A stretch of 64,000 bases of DNA, from contig JAFISE010000015.1 in assembly GCA_022560025.1 (NCBI GenBank), forward strand, positions 1-64,000. Direction: 5' to 3'. The stretch is from Stagonosporopsis chrysanthemi. Its lineage: Eukaryota > Ascomycota > Dothideomycetes > Pleosporales > Didymellaceae. A model generated the notes under the pieces. The model had not been told where the DNA came from, did not search any database, and was given only the letters and a program-made list of their open reading frames with translations. The position numbers and the translations under genes are program-made. This document shows, one piece after another, positions 52,643 through 63,115 of this stretch; the first letter of the stretch is position 1, and each line of letters begins with the position of its first letter.

Positions 52643-53782
52643 GCTGTCGATTCGGGGGGTTGTTGCGAGAAGACGGCGCGGTGCCTGGGTTGGCTGCTGC
52701 TTGGATAAGCAGAACCTCACAGGCCGGTGTAGACGCAGAACCTCACAGGCCGGTGTAGACGCAGAACCTCACAGGCCGGTGTAGACGCAGACACGGACAG
52801 ATGTTGGTGTAGATGTAGATGCGATACCCCATACCCTATTGATTCTCTGCTTTCTCGATCCTCACCTGTTTTCACAAGTCTGGTGAAGTGACTCTCACAT
52901 TAAACATAGACTGTAACCCCCCAAATATCTCACGTCAATTCCACAGACGGATCGAATCGTCAGCCCAATCACTAAAACGCAGTGACGCGACTCTTTCTCT
53001 CCAACCACAGCCGGAGTGCGCTTATTGCGTCCGCTACGTACTCCAGGCTTCCCATCCTGGCACTGCATCTGTACATACACTACCAAACTGAAACACCCAC
53101 CATATGGTATTGCGTATCTGGACTCTGCAACAAGTCAGACTCGAGCTGCTTTGCTCTACATCTAACATCGCAAACTGTCCTTTTAAAATCATTTTATAAT
53201 TTGGCAAAACCCCCACTCGCGAAACGTTCTCTGTGATTGTGGTTTCGGGCATTGCATTGCATTGCACAGCCTCGCTCTAGACACGCCGACGAGCGGCTTA
53301 CCAGATCGGGTTGGCGCCCGCAACAGAGCATTTACTGTGTACACATGTACTATTATCAATGAGACGACGTCTGGAGCAGCCCGCAACATGTCGCTGCAAG
53401 TACCGCGTCTCGACATGGTGTGCTCAGCTTTCGCCAACACATTGGGTCTGAGCACGCCAGGAGAGCAGAAGTCATCGCGGTCATGTTTGCGCATGATGTA
53501 CATACTGACAGGAAGGATCCCTGTTTAGCACCGCACCGCACCGTACCTGTGAAACAACGCTACCGAGCTCAGGCGTCCAGTCTGCACAGGCATCATCATG
53601 GCTAGCGGACGGATATGTACCATGTAAACACAAGCCCGCACGCACACGCACTGCCAACAATGCTCCGAGACCCCGGGCGTCCCGTCTCAAGCCTCTGTGG
53701 GGATTTGCGACCTCTTCTGTTCAGCCACCACGCCCAGACCTCCGACGCACTCATGCTCGACCACGCTTAGATTACAGGCGCC
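52643..53782. other. Intergenic, 1.1 kb
   Basis: Begins with a 26-bp tandem repeat (52709-52786), then lower-GC DNA with no gene recognised, up to the next start codon. Confidence 0.5.
52709..52786 (+). repeat. Three perfect 26-bp tandem repeats
   Basis: The unit starts GCAGAACCTCACAGG and repeats three times, plus a few more bases, 65 bp after the acyltransferase stop codon. Confidence 0.9.
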
Positions 53783-55712
53783 ATGGGGAAGCCAGACGAC
53801 GACGATCACGACGGCACCGCCGTGGAGGTGCATGAGGTGGACGGCCCGTGGACGCCAGACCGCTCGCGCACCTGGGGCAACGATGTCGTCGACACGCACC
53901 GCGCAAGAGGGAGCTGGGCCTGGACGTGGGGGATGCGCAACCGATGGCGCGCAGCGAGGCGGTGCGTCGCGCAGGGCGCAACGGCTGCAGCGCGGTCGAC
54001 TGCACAGGCAATGCAGCCGGCGTGGGCCGCGGTGACGGAGCTGTCATGGAGCACACTCTGGCCCTTGGTGATGCGCGTGTTCACGGCCAAGCAGCAGTGG
54101 TTCGCGCTCATCCTGTTTCTCGGCGGCGGAGTCGCGCCAATGGCTGTCCTCGGCTATTTCACACCAAAGCAGTACTACCCCAATGGAAACTACCCGTACT
54201 ACGGCGTCTTTGCTGCAAAGTCCATGACCTGCGGCGGCGAGATCGACTACTCGCCGGCCAACTCGACGGTCGAGGGGTTCGAGGGGCTGTTCGTGCTGGA
54301 TCAGACCTGGGGGCGGTTCTCGTTTGCAACAGCAAAGACCATCGATGTTGCGTGGGACATCCTCGTCGGCCGTGGGATCCAGATGATTGCCTGGTGGGTT
54401 GGCTATGTTGTCTTTTCTGATGCTCTGTTGCGGGTGATTGAGCGCCATCCGGCGTCGTTCCGCATCTTCCAACGCATCGCACTGGAGGGCCCCAGTCTCC
54501 TCTCGCTATGGACGCTTTGCAGAGAGGTCGTGTCCGTCCGCAGCAAGCGCACAAAGGCTCTGTTCGTCTACATCCTGCTGTCCACGACCTACATCCTCTG
54601 CATCCCCATGTTTCTCGGAGCCATGACCGGCTATGATAGCACGTCAACCGCCTGGATGGATCTCGATGACACGAACAACATCATCCCTACGTCTGAGCTA
54701 AAGTGGTCATGGGTGATAACGGGGACTGCAAACTCGACCTTTGACAAGCCGGTGTGCCGGGATCCCTCTGACGCCCGGATCAGGACTGAGTACATAGGTG
54801 AACGCATAGATATGTGTGAGTCCTCATACACGCCAAGCCTTACTTGAGCAATGAATAACAAGTCCAGGCACCTGCCAGATGCTCAATGGCACGTTAGCGC
54901 CCCCTAACACGTTCTTTACTTCCACCGAAACCGGTCTGCTTGAGAGAAACAGATATCAGTCAACAGACAGCACACCATGTAAACATCCCCGCTGGAGGGA
55001 CCGACCAGTCGCTGACCCACACACAAGGTTACTTCAACTACCCCGGCGCAACCGGCACATGGCAGGAGCCCAAGTACGATCCCGAACACTACGACGCGAA
55101 GACGGGCGAGTACCGAAACCAAACCTACCACTGTGCGTCTCCCCCCGCGCCTTCTGCACCCCCACTCTAACACTCCCCGCAGGCAACGAAACAGTAACCT
55201 ACAAACTCAACGACCAGCTCTACGACATCCAAACCCTCATCGGCACCAGCGCCTACTGCTACAACAACAAAGCCTACGACCCGACCTCGCTCGAGGGAAA
55301 ATCCCGCTGCCTCCCCGACACCGCAAACCCCACCTACCAATGGGGCTTCTCCTCGATGCTGTCCGGCGTCTTCGTCTTCGTCCACTTCGCCTGGTGCGTC
55401 AGCATGTACGTCGTGTGGCTGGACGCGCGCGCGCGCTCCGTGCTGGTGCAGGCCGGGTACGCGCTGACGCCGCTGCGGGCCGCGTTTGCGATTGCGCAGG
55501 CGGTCAAGCGGCGCACGGGGTTGGGGGAAAGGCAGTTGGTGCGGAGGGCGACGAGAGAGTTGGATCGCGAGTTGGATGGCGGGAAGGGGCGGAAGGGGAC
55601 GCGCATCGAGTACGCGGTGTTTGCGGCGGATCCTGAGCCGGAGGGTGTGGGGGATGGGGAGAGGGGGGTTAGGCGCAGGAGGGCGCTGGAGAGGGATGGG
55701 GTGGCGTGCTGA
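53783..55712 (+). CDS. Multi-TM hypothetical fungal membrane protein
   Basis: Exons are 53783-54815, 54868-54978, 55028-55132 and 55183-55712, giving 592 aa. All three introns (about 50 nt) interrupt codons at phase 1, and two of the split codons restore cysteines in an extracellular loop. Membrane helices are near WFALILFLGGGVAPMAVLG, MIAWWVGYVVFSDALL, ALFVYILLSTTYILCIPMFL and SGVFVFVHFAWCVSMYVVW. The loop between helices 3 and 4 is long, with N-glycosylation sites (NST, NGT, NQT, NET) and paired cysteines. The C-terminal tail is Arg-rich. Not assigned to a named family. The intron phases suggest exon units coding a cysteine-bonded ectodomain. Confidence 0.75.
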
Positions 55713-55804
55713 GCGGTGCGGTGCCGGTGGTTGCGTAGTACACGATGCGCGTGACTCGTCTCTCCTGGTGGCTGTCTTGTGAGTCTTGCCGTGAGGATAT
55801 CTCG

Positions 55805-55855
55805 GCCAGAGCCAAGGCCAGCGCCAGAGCCAGCGCCAGAGCCAGCGCCAGAACC
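55805..55855 (+). repeat. 12-bp GCCAGAGCCAGC-type tandem repeat
   Basis: About four imperfect units just after the multi-TM gene. Confidence 0.8.
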
Positions 55856-56180
55856 ACACACCTCCACCATCCCGCATCCTCAACCCAACTCAGCCTCTAC
55901 CGGTCCGCTCCGCTCCGCCCATCTCACCCCCCACAAGTCCCCCATCGCCATCGCAATCCCCATCGCCAACCCCAACACCTCACTACCACATAGCCGCGTC
56001 CACAGCCCCAAAAAGCGCAGCACCACCACCACCACCACCACCAAAACGCGACAGTGCAGTTAGCAAACCCGACCAGACCAGACCCGACTCGAGACATACG
56101 AGGAACAACCGGGGAACAACCAGGGGGGAGGGGGGGTAATGTGCCACGAAAGGTGCTACGAAGGGAGGCAGGCACCTTGT

Positions 56181-56214
56181 GATGGATGGGTGGATGGATG
56201 GATGGATGGATGGA
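56181..56214 (+). repeat. (GGAT)n microsatellite
   Basis: About eight GATG units with one interruption. Confidence 0.85.
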
Positions 56215-56248
56215 GGGGGATTCGCAGTCGTGGTGTGGTGAAGTTTGG

Positions 56249-56324
56249 CTGGTGTCGAGCACTCAACCTACACAGTCTCGAACACTCACCTGGTGTCGAA
56301 TACGCACCTACACAGTCTCGAACA
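56249..56324 (+). repeat. Imperfect two-copy tandem duplication
   Basis: CTGGTGTCGA...CCTACACAGTCTCGAACA appears at 56249-56284 and again at 56290-56324. Confidence 0.75.
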
Positions 56325-56339
56325 GTTGTCTGTCCTGGA

Positions 56340-56366
56340 GGGGGGGGGGGGGGGGGGGGGGGGGGG
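56340..56366 (+). repeat. 27-G homopolymer
   Basis: Uninterrupted G run in the intergenic region downstream of the YTP1-like gene. Confidence 0.9.
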
Positions 56367-56570
56367 TTTGACGGACGACGGACTCACACGACGACAAGAC
56401 GACACACGACGACACGGCGACACGGCGACACGACGTCAAGACAACACGAAGGCACGACGACGACGACGACGACAACAACACACGAAGCTAGGCCGTTACA
56501 ACAGGCAACACAGATCACGATGCCGGGCTGTGGATATGGGGCGGGGCGGTGGAATGCAAAAAAAAGAGGG

Positions 56571-56647
56571 GAAGTAGAAGTACAAGTAGAAAGTACAAGT
56601 AGAAGTAGAAGTAGAAGGAGAAGTACAAGTACAAGTACAAGTAGAAG
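56571..56647 (+). repeat. AGTACA/AGTAGA hexanucleotide array
   Basis: About twelve 6-bp units, alternating AAGTAG and AAGTAC, 170 bp beyond the YTP1-like stop codon. Confidence 0.85.
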
Positions 56648-56814
56648 CAAACATAAAAGTTAAGAACCATCTAATACCCGAAGAGAGCATTCAGTGCATC
56701 ACTCTACTACCTATCTGCGTGTTCTACACCAACAAACCCCCCAAACGCCGGTGCGATGCATAATGCAAGAAGAGAGACTGTGGGAGAATGCAACCGAGCC
56801 TGTCGGTCGGCCCG

Positions 56815-58313
56815 CTACAGCGCAACGCGCCCATTCGTCCGCGCCTCCTTGTGGCGCGGCTCATCCTCATCCTCATCGTCCGTCAAGCCCTCGAGCTCGA
56901 ACTCCTCGGCGTCGCGCACGCGGTGGTCGACGCGCGCGTAGCCATTCGGCGCACCGTTTGCGTTGGGAGCCTCGGCGTCGGCTTTGGAGTCCTGGAACGC
57001 GTGCACGGCGTAGAGATGGATGAGGAGGTTTGCGACTGGAGGGCTGTTAGCGTGAGATTTTTCAGCGTCGGGGGGTGGACTTACAGAGGAAGAGCAGGAA
57101 GGCCATGCTGAAGAGGATCAGCACGTAGGAGACGTGCGTCACGTTTGCGTCGGCGAGGAGCTGCATCTGCTCTTCTGTGGCGCCCATGAAGAGGAAGCCG
57201 CCGGCGATGAGCAGGAAGGGGGTCATGTACTGGAAGCTGTTTGGGTCGGGATTCTCGAGGTCGTTTGTGATTGCGCTGCGGTCGCGCAGCACGAAGGCGA
57301 TTTCGATCATGCGGGCGGCGCCGGCGGCCATCAGGGTGAATCCAAAGACGGTGTGGATCATGGTGGAGATGGGCAGGTGCTGTGGGTGGGCTGACATGGC
57401 CCAGCCAGTGACGAAGATGACCATTCCGGGGATGAGGTTGCGCTTTGGCTGGCCGTTCCTCTTCCGGCTCAACCACATGCCGACCAGCCCAGCGGCCCAC
57501 CATATAATGCCCATGGATGTGTGCTGCAGGTCGTTGTGCGCCCATGGTTGGCCCCAGCGGTGCTCGGTGAAGGTGTTGACGCAGCCCCAAGCCGCAATGA
57601 CGGCCGAGTCGAAGAACTCTTGACTGCGGCCAGTCCTCTTCAGCCACATCTGCCCAACAAGCAGCAAGATGGTGAGCACAATTCCATACGCGATGAAGGC
57701 GCTGCCCATGATGAAGTGCGCCGCACATTGGCCCGTATGGTCTGCTCTGCAGAAGCCAAGCGCGGTGAGTCCTCCAAACACAAACTGCACCCAGGTCACA
57801 ACAGGCAATGCCTTCCCAACAATGCCGTGTCCCACAACAACGACCCTGCGAATCTTGCCGTGTATGCCCTTCTCGAGGTGGAGCTTCAGGTAGATGCCCA
57901 TGACAATTTGGGCGACCAGCAAGAGCATGATAATGGGAACGAACTTGGCGTGGACATTGTCTTCGGAGAACTGTCTTCCTTTGTGTTTGTGACCCAGGAA
58001 GTAGCCGACTATTGCGAGGACAGAACCAGTGACTTGTACGGGAACGTGCCATTTAGAGCGGATTATCTGAGCACTGTCAGTATGGCGGTCATCTCTTGCC
58101 AGCACTGAGCCTTACGCCCAGGACCATTCCTGTGGGGAAGATGATGCCCCATGCCAGCGCCTGCACGAGGATGTGTATCCACAAAATAGAGTCGATAGGA
58201 TCCTCAGATATAGCCTCTCCTTGCGCAATCTTGTTCACGTGGTGCTCGTGCGCCGTGGCCGCCGTGCTGAACAGCAGCGCTGCTGTGGCTGCTCCCCTCG
58301 CCTTGAGACCCAT
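56815..58313 (-). CDS. Ytp1-like polytopic membrane protein (DUF2427 + Ytp1)
   Basis: Exons are 58313-58116, 58066-57085 and 57035-56815, giving 466 aa. The first exon encodes a signal peptide (MGLKARGAATAALLFSTAAT) and the first membrane helix (WIHILVQALAWGIIFPTGMV), the DUF2427 part with cytochrome-b561-like character. Exon 2 has about nine helices of the Ytp1 domain, with many histidines in pairs of helices (GHGIVGKALPVVTW, ADHTGQCAAHFIMG, HTVFGFTLMAAGAARM). Exon 3 is the last helix and an acidic tail (LTDDEDEDEPRHKE). Histidine placement suggests a haem- or metal-binding oxidoreductase of the secretory or plasma membrane, but this is not proven for the family. It shares a 303-bp divergent promoter with SWI5. 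Confidence 0.85.
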
Positions 58314-58616
58314 GTTTGGACAGAGGCTGAGATGCGCCGGCTAAGAATGGTAGTAGGTTTTGGTGGCTCCGACGTGGAGGCTTAATCGACAATCGACATA
58401 TAACGGCGTGGATGGGACGAGATCATTCACTTCACTGTAGCCGCAAGAAGAATGCGAGGAGGCGTTGTCGCCTTCATGGACCCTATTGAAGTCGCGTCGC
58501 AATCTATCGCTTACGTGAAAGGAAGGCGCCCACGTCATTGGCTGCTCCTTCCGCCGCCTCCGGCCAAACACCACAACTGTCCAGCATCCGCAACGCTTGA
58601 CTCGTCCAATAACATT
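58314..58616. promoter_or_regulatory. Divergent promoter YTP1-like/SWI5 with CRE-like and CCAAT elements
   Basis: 303 bp. At 58531-58542 the plus strand reads CACGTCATTGGC; its complement is GCCAATGACGTG, an inverted CCAAT box fused to a bZIP half-site TGACGTG. Confidence 0.45.
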
Positions 58617-59573
58617 ATGCCCGTCGAGACAGGTGTCACCGAGGTTGCGGATAGCGAGGAGGAGGCGCTCTCCTCTTCGCCTGCCGCTGTTTCAAACGCA
58701 GCCGTTGACAAGCTTTCTGCGACAGCTCGCCAGGACGCCCAAGCCGTGGCTTACCCTCACCAAGAGCCTGAACACTGTGCCAATGCATCCTCAGATCACA
58801 CCAGTTACTTGGACGTCGATCTCGTAAAATCTTCAACAGACCTCAACGCAGCGCCTGTTGATCTTGCTGACGTGCAGCCTCCGCATCAGCAAAAGACTGA
58901 CAACACCAGCACGTGCACGACTCAAAGCAATATAACAGACAATCACAGAAAACAAGCCGAGCAAACTCAGGAAAATGCGAAGCATGCCCAAAAATCGACC
59001 TCAGGTGGGGAATCAGACTTGGTCTCAGCAGATCTGTCAGCAGGTTCAAGTAGCGGAGGGCAAACAGCTGAGAAGGTGCTTGAGCCGGTCTCACAGGACC
59101 CGAACATGACCGTTTCAGTATCCCATCAAGACGATTCAGCGATTGAGCGTACTCAGAGCCTGGCATTCACTGGGGTTGAAAGCCAGCCAGAACCGCAGTC
59201 TGACGCTTTGCAAGCCATTGAGCCCACCTCAGCACCCCCAAGCACGAAGATGAGCCCTCAAGAGATCACGCTTGCCGAGCTCAGGGCACAGAAGGCCGAT
59301 CTGCTCGCCTCGTTGAAAGACTTGCCCGCCATACAGGTGATCATCATGGAGGACGAAACCTCCAATGGCGACTTGTCCGACGACGATGGCGAACCTACAG
59401 AGGCGGATGTTACAGCTGCAGCAAACAAGCTTGTCAAAGCTCACATCAAATTGCTGCACGATTACAACGAGCTGAAGGATGTCGGGCAGGGGATGATGGG
59501 CCTCATTGCTGACCAACGCGGCTCAAGGATTGTGGAAGTTCAAGACGAGTTCGGCATCGATGCCAATGACTGA
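58617..59573 (+). CDS. SWI5: Swi5-family recombination mediator with long disordered N-terminus
   Basis: Single exon, 318 aa from the ATG at 58617 (MPVETGVTEVADSEEEALS). The C-terminal 107 residues (212-318) are the Swi5 domain: ITLAELRAQKADLLASLKDL, then HIKLLHDYNELKDVGQGMMG and LIADQRGSRIVEVQDEFGI. Swi5 with Sfr1/Mei5 stimulates Rad51 and Dmc1 strand exchange. Yeast Swi5/Sae3 are only about 85-90 residues, so about 210 residues of Ser/Gln/Glu-rich, probably disordered sequence have been added. An acidic insert (about residues 245-262) splits the domain's first helix from the conserved end. The frame is open upstream to 58452, but that part overlaps the promoter and is unlikely to be coding. 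Confidence 0.85.
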   Translation: MPVETGVTEVADSEEEALSSSPAAVSNAAVDKLSATARQDAQAVAYPHQEPEHCANASSDHTSYLDVDLVKSSTDLNAAPVDLADVQPPHQQKTDNTSTCTTQSNITDNHRKQAEQTQENAKHAQKSTSGGESDLVSADLSAGSSSGGQTAEKVLEPVSQDPNMTVSVSHQDDSAIERTQSLAFTGVESQPEPQSDALQAIEPTSAPPSTKMSPQEITLAELRAQKADLLASLKDLPAIQVIIMEDETSNGDLSDDDGEPTEADVTAAANKLVKAHIKLLHDYNELKDVGQGMMGLIADQRGSRIVEVQDEFGIDAND

Positions 59574-60346
59574 AGGCGAGGCAGGAGATTGTGCAAGTGG
59601 TTTTCTACTGACTGCACTCCGGAGCGCGAGCGTGTTGTAGACAATGCAGGGACACGGATACCCAAGAGGTGCTTGATAAAAGGAATTCAACTGTAAACAC
59701 ACCGATGGTGCGGCGTGACTTTGTCTTGCGTTGAACACGAACATGCGCGCGCGTTCCCGAGTTTTCGATGCTCGTTGAGCCGCACACCCAATCCAGCAAC
59801 CAATCCTCGCCCTCACCTGCATCACGACTACAATTTCAATTTTTGTCCTCGGCGGCTATGACACACAATATACCTTACACGGCAACAACATTTGTCAAGC
59901 ACACCAGGCTGTCGAGGTTGGTGTGCAGAGACTGCTCGGCTTTAGCTCACACACGCCCTGCGCGCCTCTCCCGACGGGAACCGCGTTTCACGTCTCACCA
60001 CCACACCAGCAACAACTACCCGATTAAGCTTCGCGGCATGGCGGAATATCCCAAACAAGTATAGTAGGAATATGTGAGGCTCTTCCTTACACATGCATGA
60101 CGTCGAACCATCCTACACGCCTAATATAGCTGTTGCTCATGGCTTCCAGACTCGACAGCGTTGCACTGGTCAAGGAACAGGACCCACTTCCACAGCGGTG
60201 CGAGGGACATGTCACGATGGCACGTGGAGCGTCCGGTGTAGTGCTGTGATGACAACGGGATCGTGAGATCTGGCGAGGAAAGGGTTGGAAAATTCTTCAT
60301 AATTGGCAGAGTATATAAGTAAGCGTGCACGCGTGAAGCAAAAAGT
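59574..60346. other. Intergenic, 0.8 kb
   Basis: No convincing gene. A 98-codon frame (59768-60064) has no motifs. A TATA box lies at the right end. Confidence 0.45.
60312..60318 (+). promoter_or_regulatory. TATA box (TATATAA)
   Basis: Perfect TATATAA 28 bp before the ATG at 60347. The transcript should start near 60340-60350, so translation may instead begin at the ATG at 60482. Confidence 0.5.
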
Positions 60347-60871
60347 ATGAACAGAACAAGCCCTTCAATCATACACACACTGAACCACACAACCGCACCA
60401 CCTACAATCCCAAACTCACCCGCTTTCACAAGCCCAACACCGACAACCCATACACCTCAGAGCACAACGCCACCGCCACCCATGCTCGAATACGACCTCC
60501 TCGCCTACCGCACAATGAACAACATGGACTCACACCCGCGCGTCCTCTCCCTCTCCTCCTCCTCCTCCTCCTCAACACACACCCCCTACACCGTCTCGAC
60601 GCCCCTCCCCTCCCCACCCCCCTACAGCACGCGTCGCCGCGCCTCCACGGACTCGGCCCACGCAGCCCACCACTTCATGCACCTGCACCCTGCCCACGCC
60701 CACAGCCACAGTTACGGGAGATCGGGGAGTAGAGGCCGGTTCCACGAGGGCGTCAAGAGGCTGTGGGGACAGGTTAAGGAGGTCGCGAGGGAGCATCATC
60801 GCAGTGTTAATGCGGCGTATGAGGCGACGCATGGGGCGGGGTGTAGAAGCGTGGAGGGCGTGAGGGTTTAA
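60347..60871 (+). CDS. Small low-complexity hypothetical protein
   Basis: Single exon, 174 aa from 60347, or 129 aa from the ATG at 60482 (MLEYDLLAYRTMNNM), which fits the TATA box better. The first 45 residues are Thr/Pro-rich. The middle has a Ser run and PPPYSTRRRAST, a possible PY motif and kinase site, then a His-rich stretch (HHFMHLHPAHAHSHS). The end is an amphipathic helix (HEGVKRLWGQVKEVAREHH). I recognise no family. The helical, charged C-terminus looks more protein-like than the rest. It is followed by the 110-G tract within 30 bp of its stop codon. Confidence 0.5.
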   Translation: MNRTSPSIIHTLNHTTAPPTIPNSPAFTSPTPTTHTPQSTTPPPPMLEYDLLAYRTMNNMDSHPRVLSLSSSSSSSTHTPYTVSTPLPSPPPYSTRRRASTDSAHAAHHFMHLHPAHAHSHSYGRSGSRGRFHEGVKRLWGQVKEVAREHHRSVNAAYEATHGAGCRSVEGVRV

Positions 60872-61340
<469 letters not shown>

Positions 61341-62617
61341 TCAAAACTCCAACTCCTCAACCTCCATCCCACACTCCGTACATGCCTTCTTCGTCATCCC
61401 CGTCTCGGGGTTCAGCACGCCCCTCCCCCACTCATGCTCGTGCTTATCATACCTGCCCTTAATCTTCTGCCCAAACTCGGCGTCCCCGCCCAGCCGCGCG
61501 CGCTTATACGCCTCGACCCTGGTCCTGCGCTTGAGATCCTCGAGTTTGTTCTTGAACTTCTTCTCCTTGCGCTGTTTGGCCACTTTGGTGCGCTTTTCGT
61601 ACTCCTCATCCAACGCCTCGGCGCTGCCCCACTTCTGCGCGCTGAACGCGTAGCTCTCGACCTGCAGGCGCAGGAAGAGCTGCATGTTGTGGAAGCTGGA
61701 TTTATGCGGGTTGGGCCGCTCAAGGTGCGGAAGGAGGTCTTCGTCTGCGAGTTCTGGGTTGGTCAGGAGGTAGTCGTCGCGGGCCTCGGTCTTGGTAAGG
61801 AGACTGTACTTGTCCGGGTATAGCTCGCGGCAGCGCGCACACACGCTGATGTGGAACGTGTCGGCCCATTTCCAGTCAATTTCCAGACTGCTGCATTCGC
61901 GGCATTTGCCGTGGACGTCTTTTTTGCCGTCGCCGTACCGGCCTTTGTAGGTCCCTGCTTCTATTTCGGCGTTCTCGGCGGCTTCCAGGAGGAGTGCGTC
62001 TTCGTCGGCGGCTTCGTCTTTACCATTTACGGCGTTCAGAATTGAGATGCCTGGCTCGAAGGGCCCGGCGCGTGCTTCTCGTAATTTGCGCCGCACTTGC
62101 TCACGTTCCCACTCTGCGAGCGTCATGCCCTCTGGTTTTTGCTCCTCGCGGTTCTTGCCTGTCCACATGGCGCGGTTGTGCGGGTCGTCGGTCGTGCTGA
62201 GGAAGCCGCCTTTTGTGTCGGTCATGGTGCTGAAGTCATAGTCGATAAAGTCGGAGCGCTTGATGTCTTTGCTTTTGCTTTGGTGGATGTACGAGTTTGA
62301 AGGCGGCTGGATGAATCCGCCAGACGCTTGTGGGGTTCCGGCATTTCGCGACTGTGTAGGCGTAGTCGATGAAGTGAGGGACGAGTATGCTCGTTTCGTG
62401 CCTGCAAGAGGCGCTGGTGAGGGCCGGGCCGCCTGTGCTTGCTGTGCTTGAGCTTTTGCTCGGAGTCGGGCTTCTTCCTTGTGCTGATTAGGTCATGCTG
62501 CCACTCCTGTATAAAAGATCTTACCATCCGTCTGATCTGCTCCGGAGTTGGGGGATTTGGCGGCAGCTTGCCGGCTGAGCGCGTTGCTCGCGGTGGCGTT
62601 GCTGGCCTGTCAGCCAT
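61341..62617 (-). CDS. RAD14: DNA damage recognition protein Rad14 (XPA)
   Basis: Exons are 62617-62525 and 62483-61341, giving 411 aa; the intron is only 41 nt, with donor GTAAGA and acceptor ATCAG. Rad14 verifies damage and places nucleases in nucleotide excision repair. The zinc finger is C225-x2-C228-x17-C246-x2-C249 (CREC...CARC), exactly the XPA spacing. It is preceded by DFIDYDFSTMTDTKGGFLS, a block conserved in fungi. The DNA-binding domain continues with YLLTNPELADEDLLPHLERP, then PHKSSFHNMQLFLR and a long basic helix. The C-terminus has a further CxxC (KKACTECGMEVEELEF), seen in fungal Rad14. It is divergent from the peptidyl-tRNA hydrolase gene. Confidence 0.95.
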
Positions 62618-63115
62618 GGTGTGTGCGAAGCCTGAACTAAGAAAAGAGCTGTGAAGTGGTGAAATCCTTCAATAAGACCTTCAAAGACTGCCGCTGGTAG
62701 CGATTTAGTGGTCGCAGTGGCGGTTGTCGCATGTCAAGAGACCCTTGTTCCTGGACGATCGCGCTAAAAATCCACCTCTACGTCATTCCGCGACTTTTAC
62801 AATCGCATCCCACAATCCGCTGGATGCTGTGAATTCACGATTGTGAGGTAAGAGAAGCGGCCAATTGTGGCCATGTTGGTGCTGGAAAAAGTCAAAAGGG
62901 CGCTGCTATCACGCATCGACTGCGACGCCCTTACAAATCCACACGATGACTCTTCCCTGTGGCTGTACACTTCACAATGTACTCGGCCAATCCAACTAGT
63001 GTATTGACAGAACCTGCCATTCGTCATAGACAACGAGATAGTGCGAGCCATAAGTAGCGGAACTCGCTCGATTTAAGATTCAGAAAATAAATCTCCAAAG
63101 TTCTGCCATCAAGCA
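62618..63115. other. Divergent promoter RAD14/PTH1
   Basis: 498 bp. No gene is seen. Confidence 0.5.

Larger units (their letters stand above)
55713..56814. other. Intergenic, 1.1 kb, very rich in simple repeats
   Basis: No gene is seen. Contains GCCAGAGCCAGC units (55805-55855), CCA runs (56025-56043), (GGAT)n, an imperfect two-copy 35-41-bp duplication, a 27-G run, CGACA-type repeats (56390-56480) and AGTACA/AGTAGA arrays. Confidence 0.65.

Noticed and set aside
51476..52720. 414-codon minus-strand ORF opposite the acyltransferase
   Set aside because: Shadow frame; the plus strand carries clear NHxxxxD and FPEGT motifs.
58452..58616. 55-codon N-terminal extension of SWI5
   Set aside because: Overlaps the divergent promoter with its CCAAT/CRE element and shows no conserved character; the ATG at 58617 is the simpler start.
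59768..60064. 98-codon plus-strand ORF
   Set aside because: Ser/Thr/Arg composition with no motif or helix pattern; lies in promoter-like DNA.
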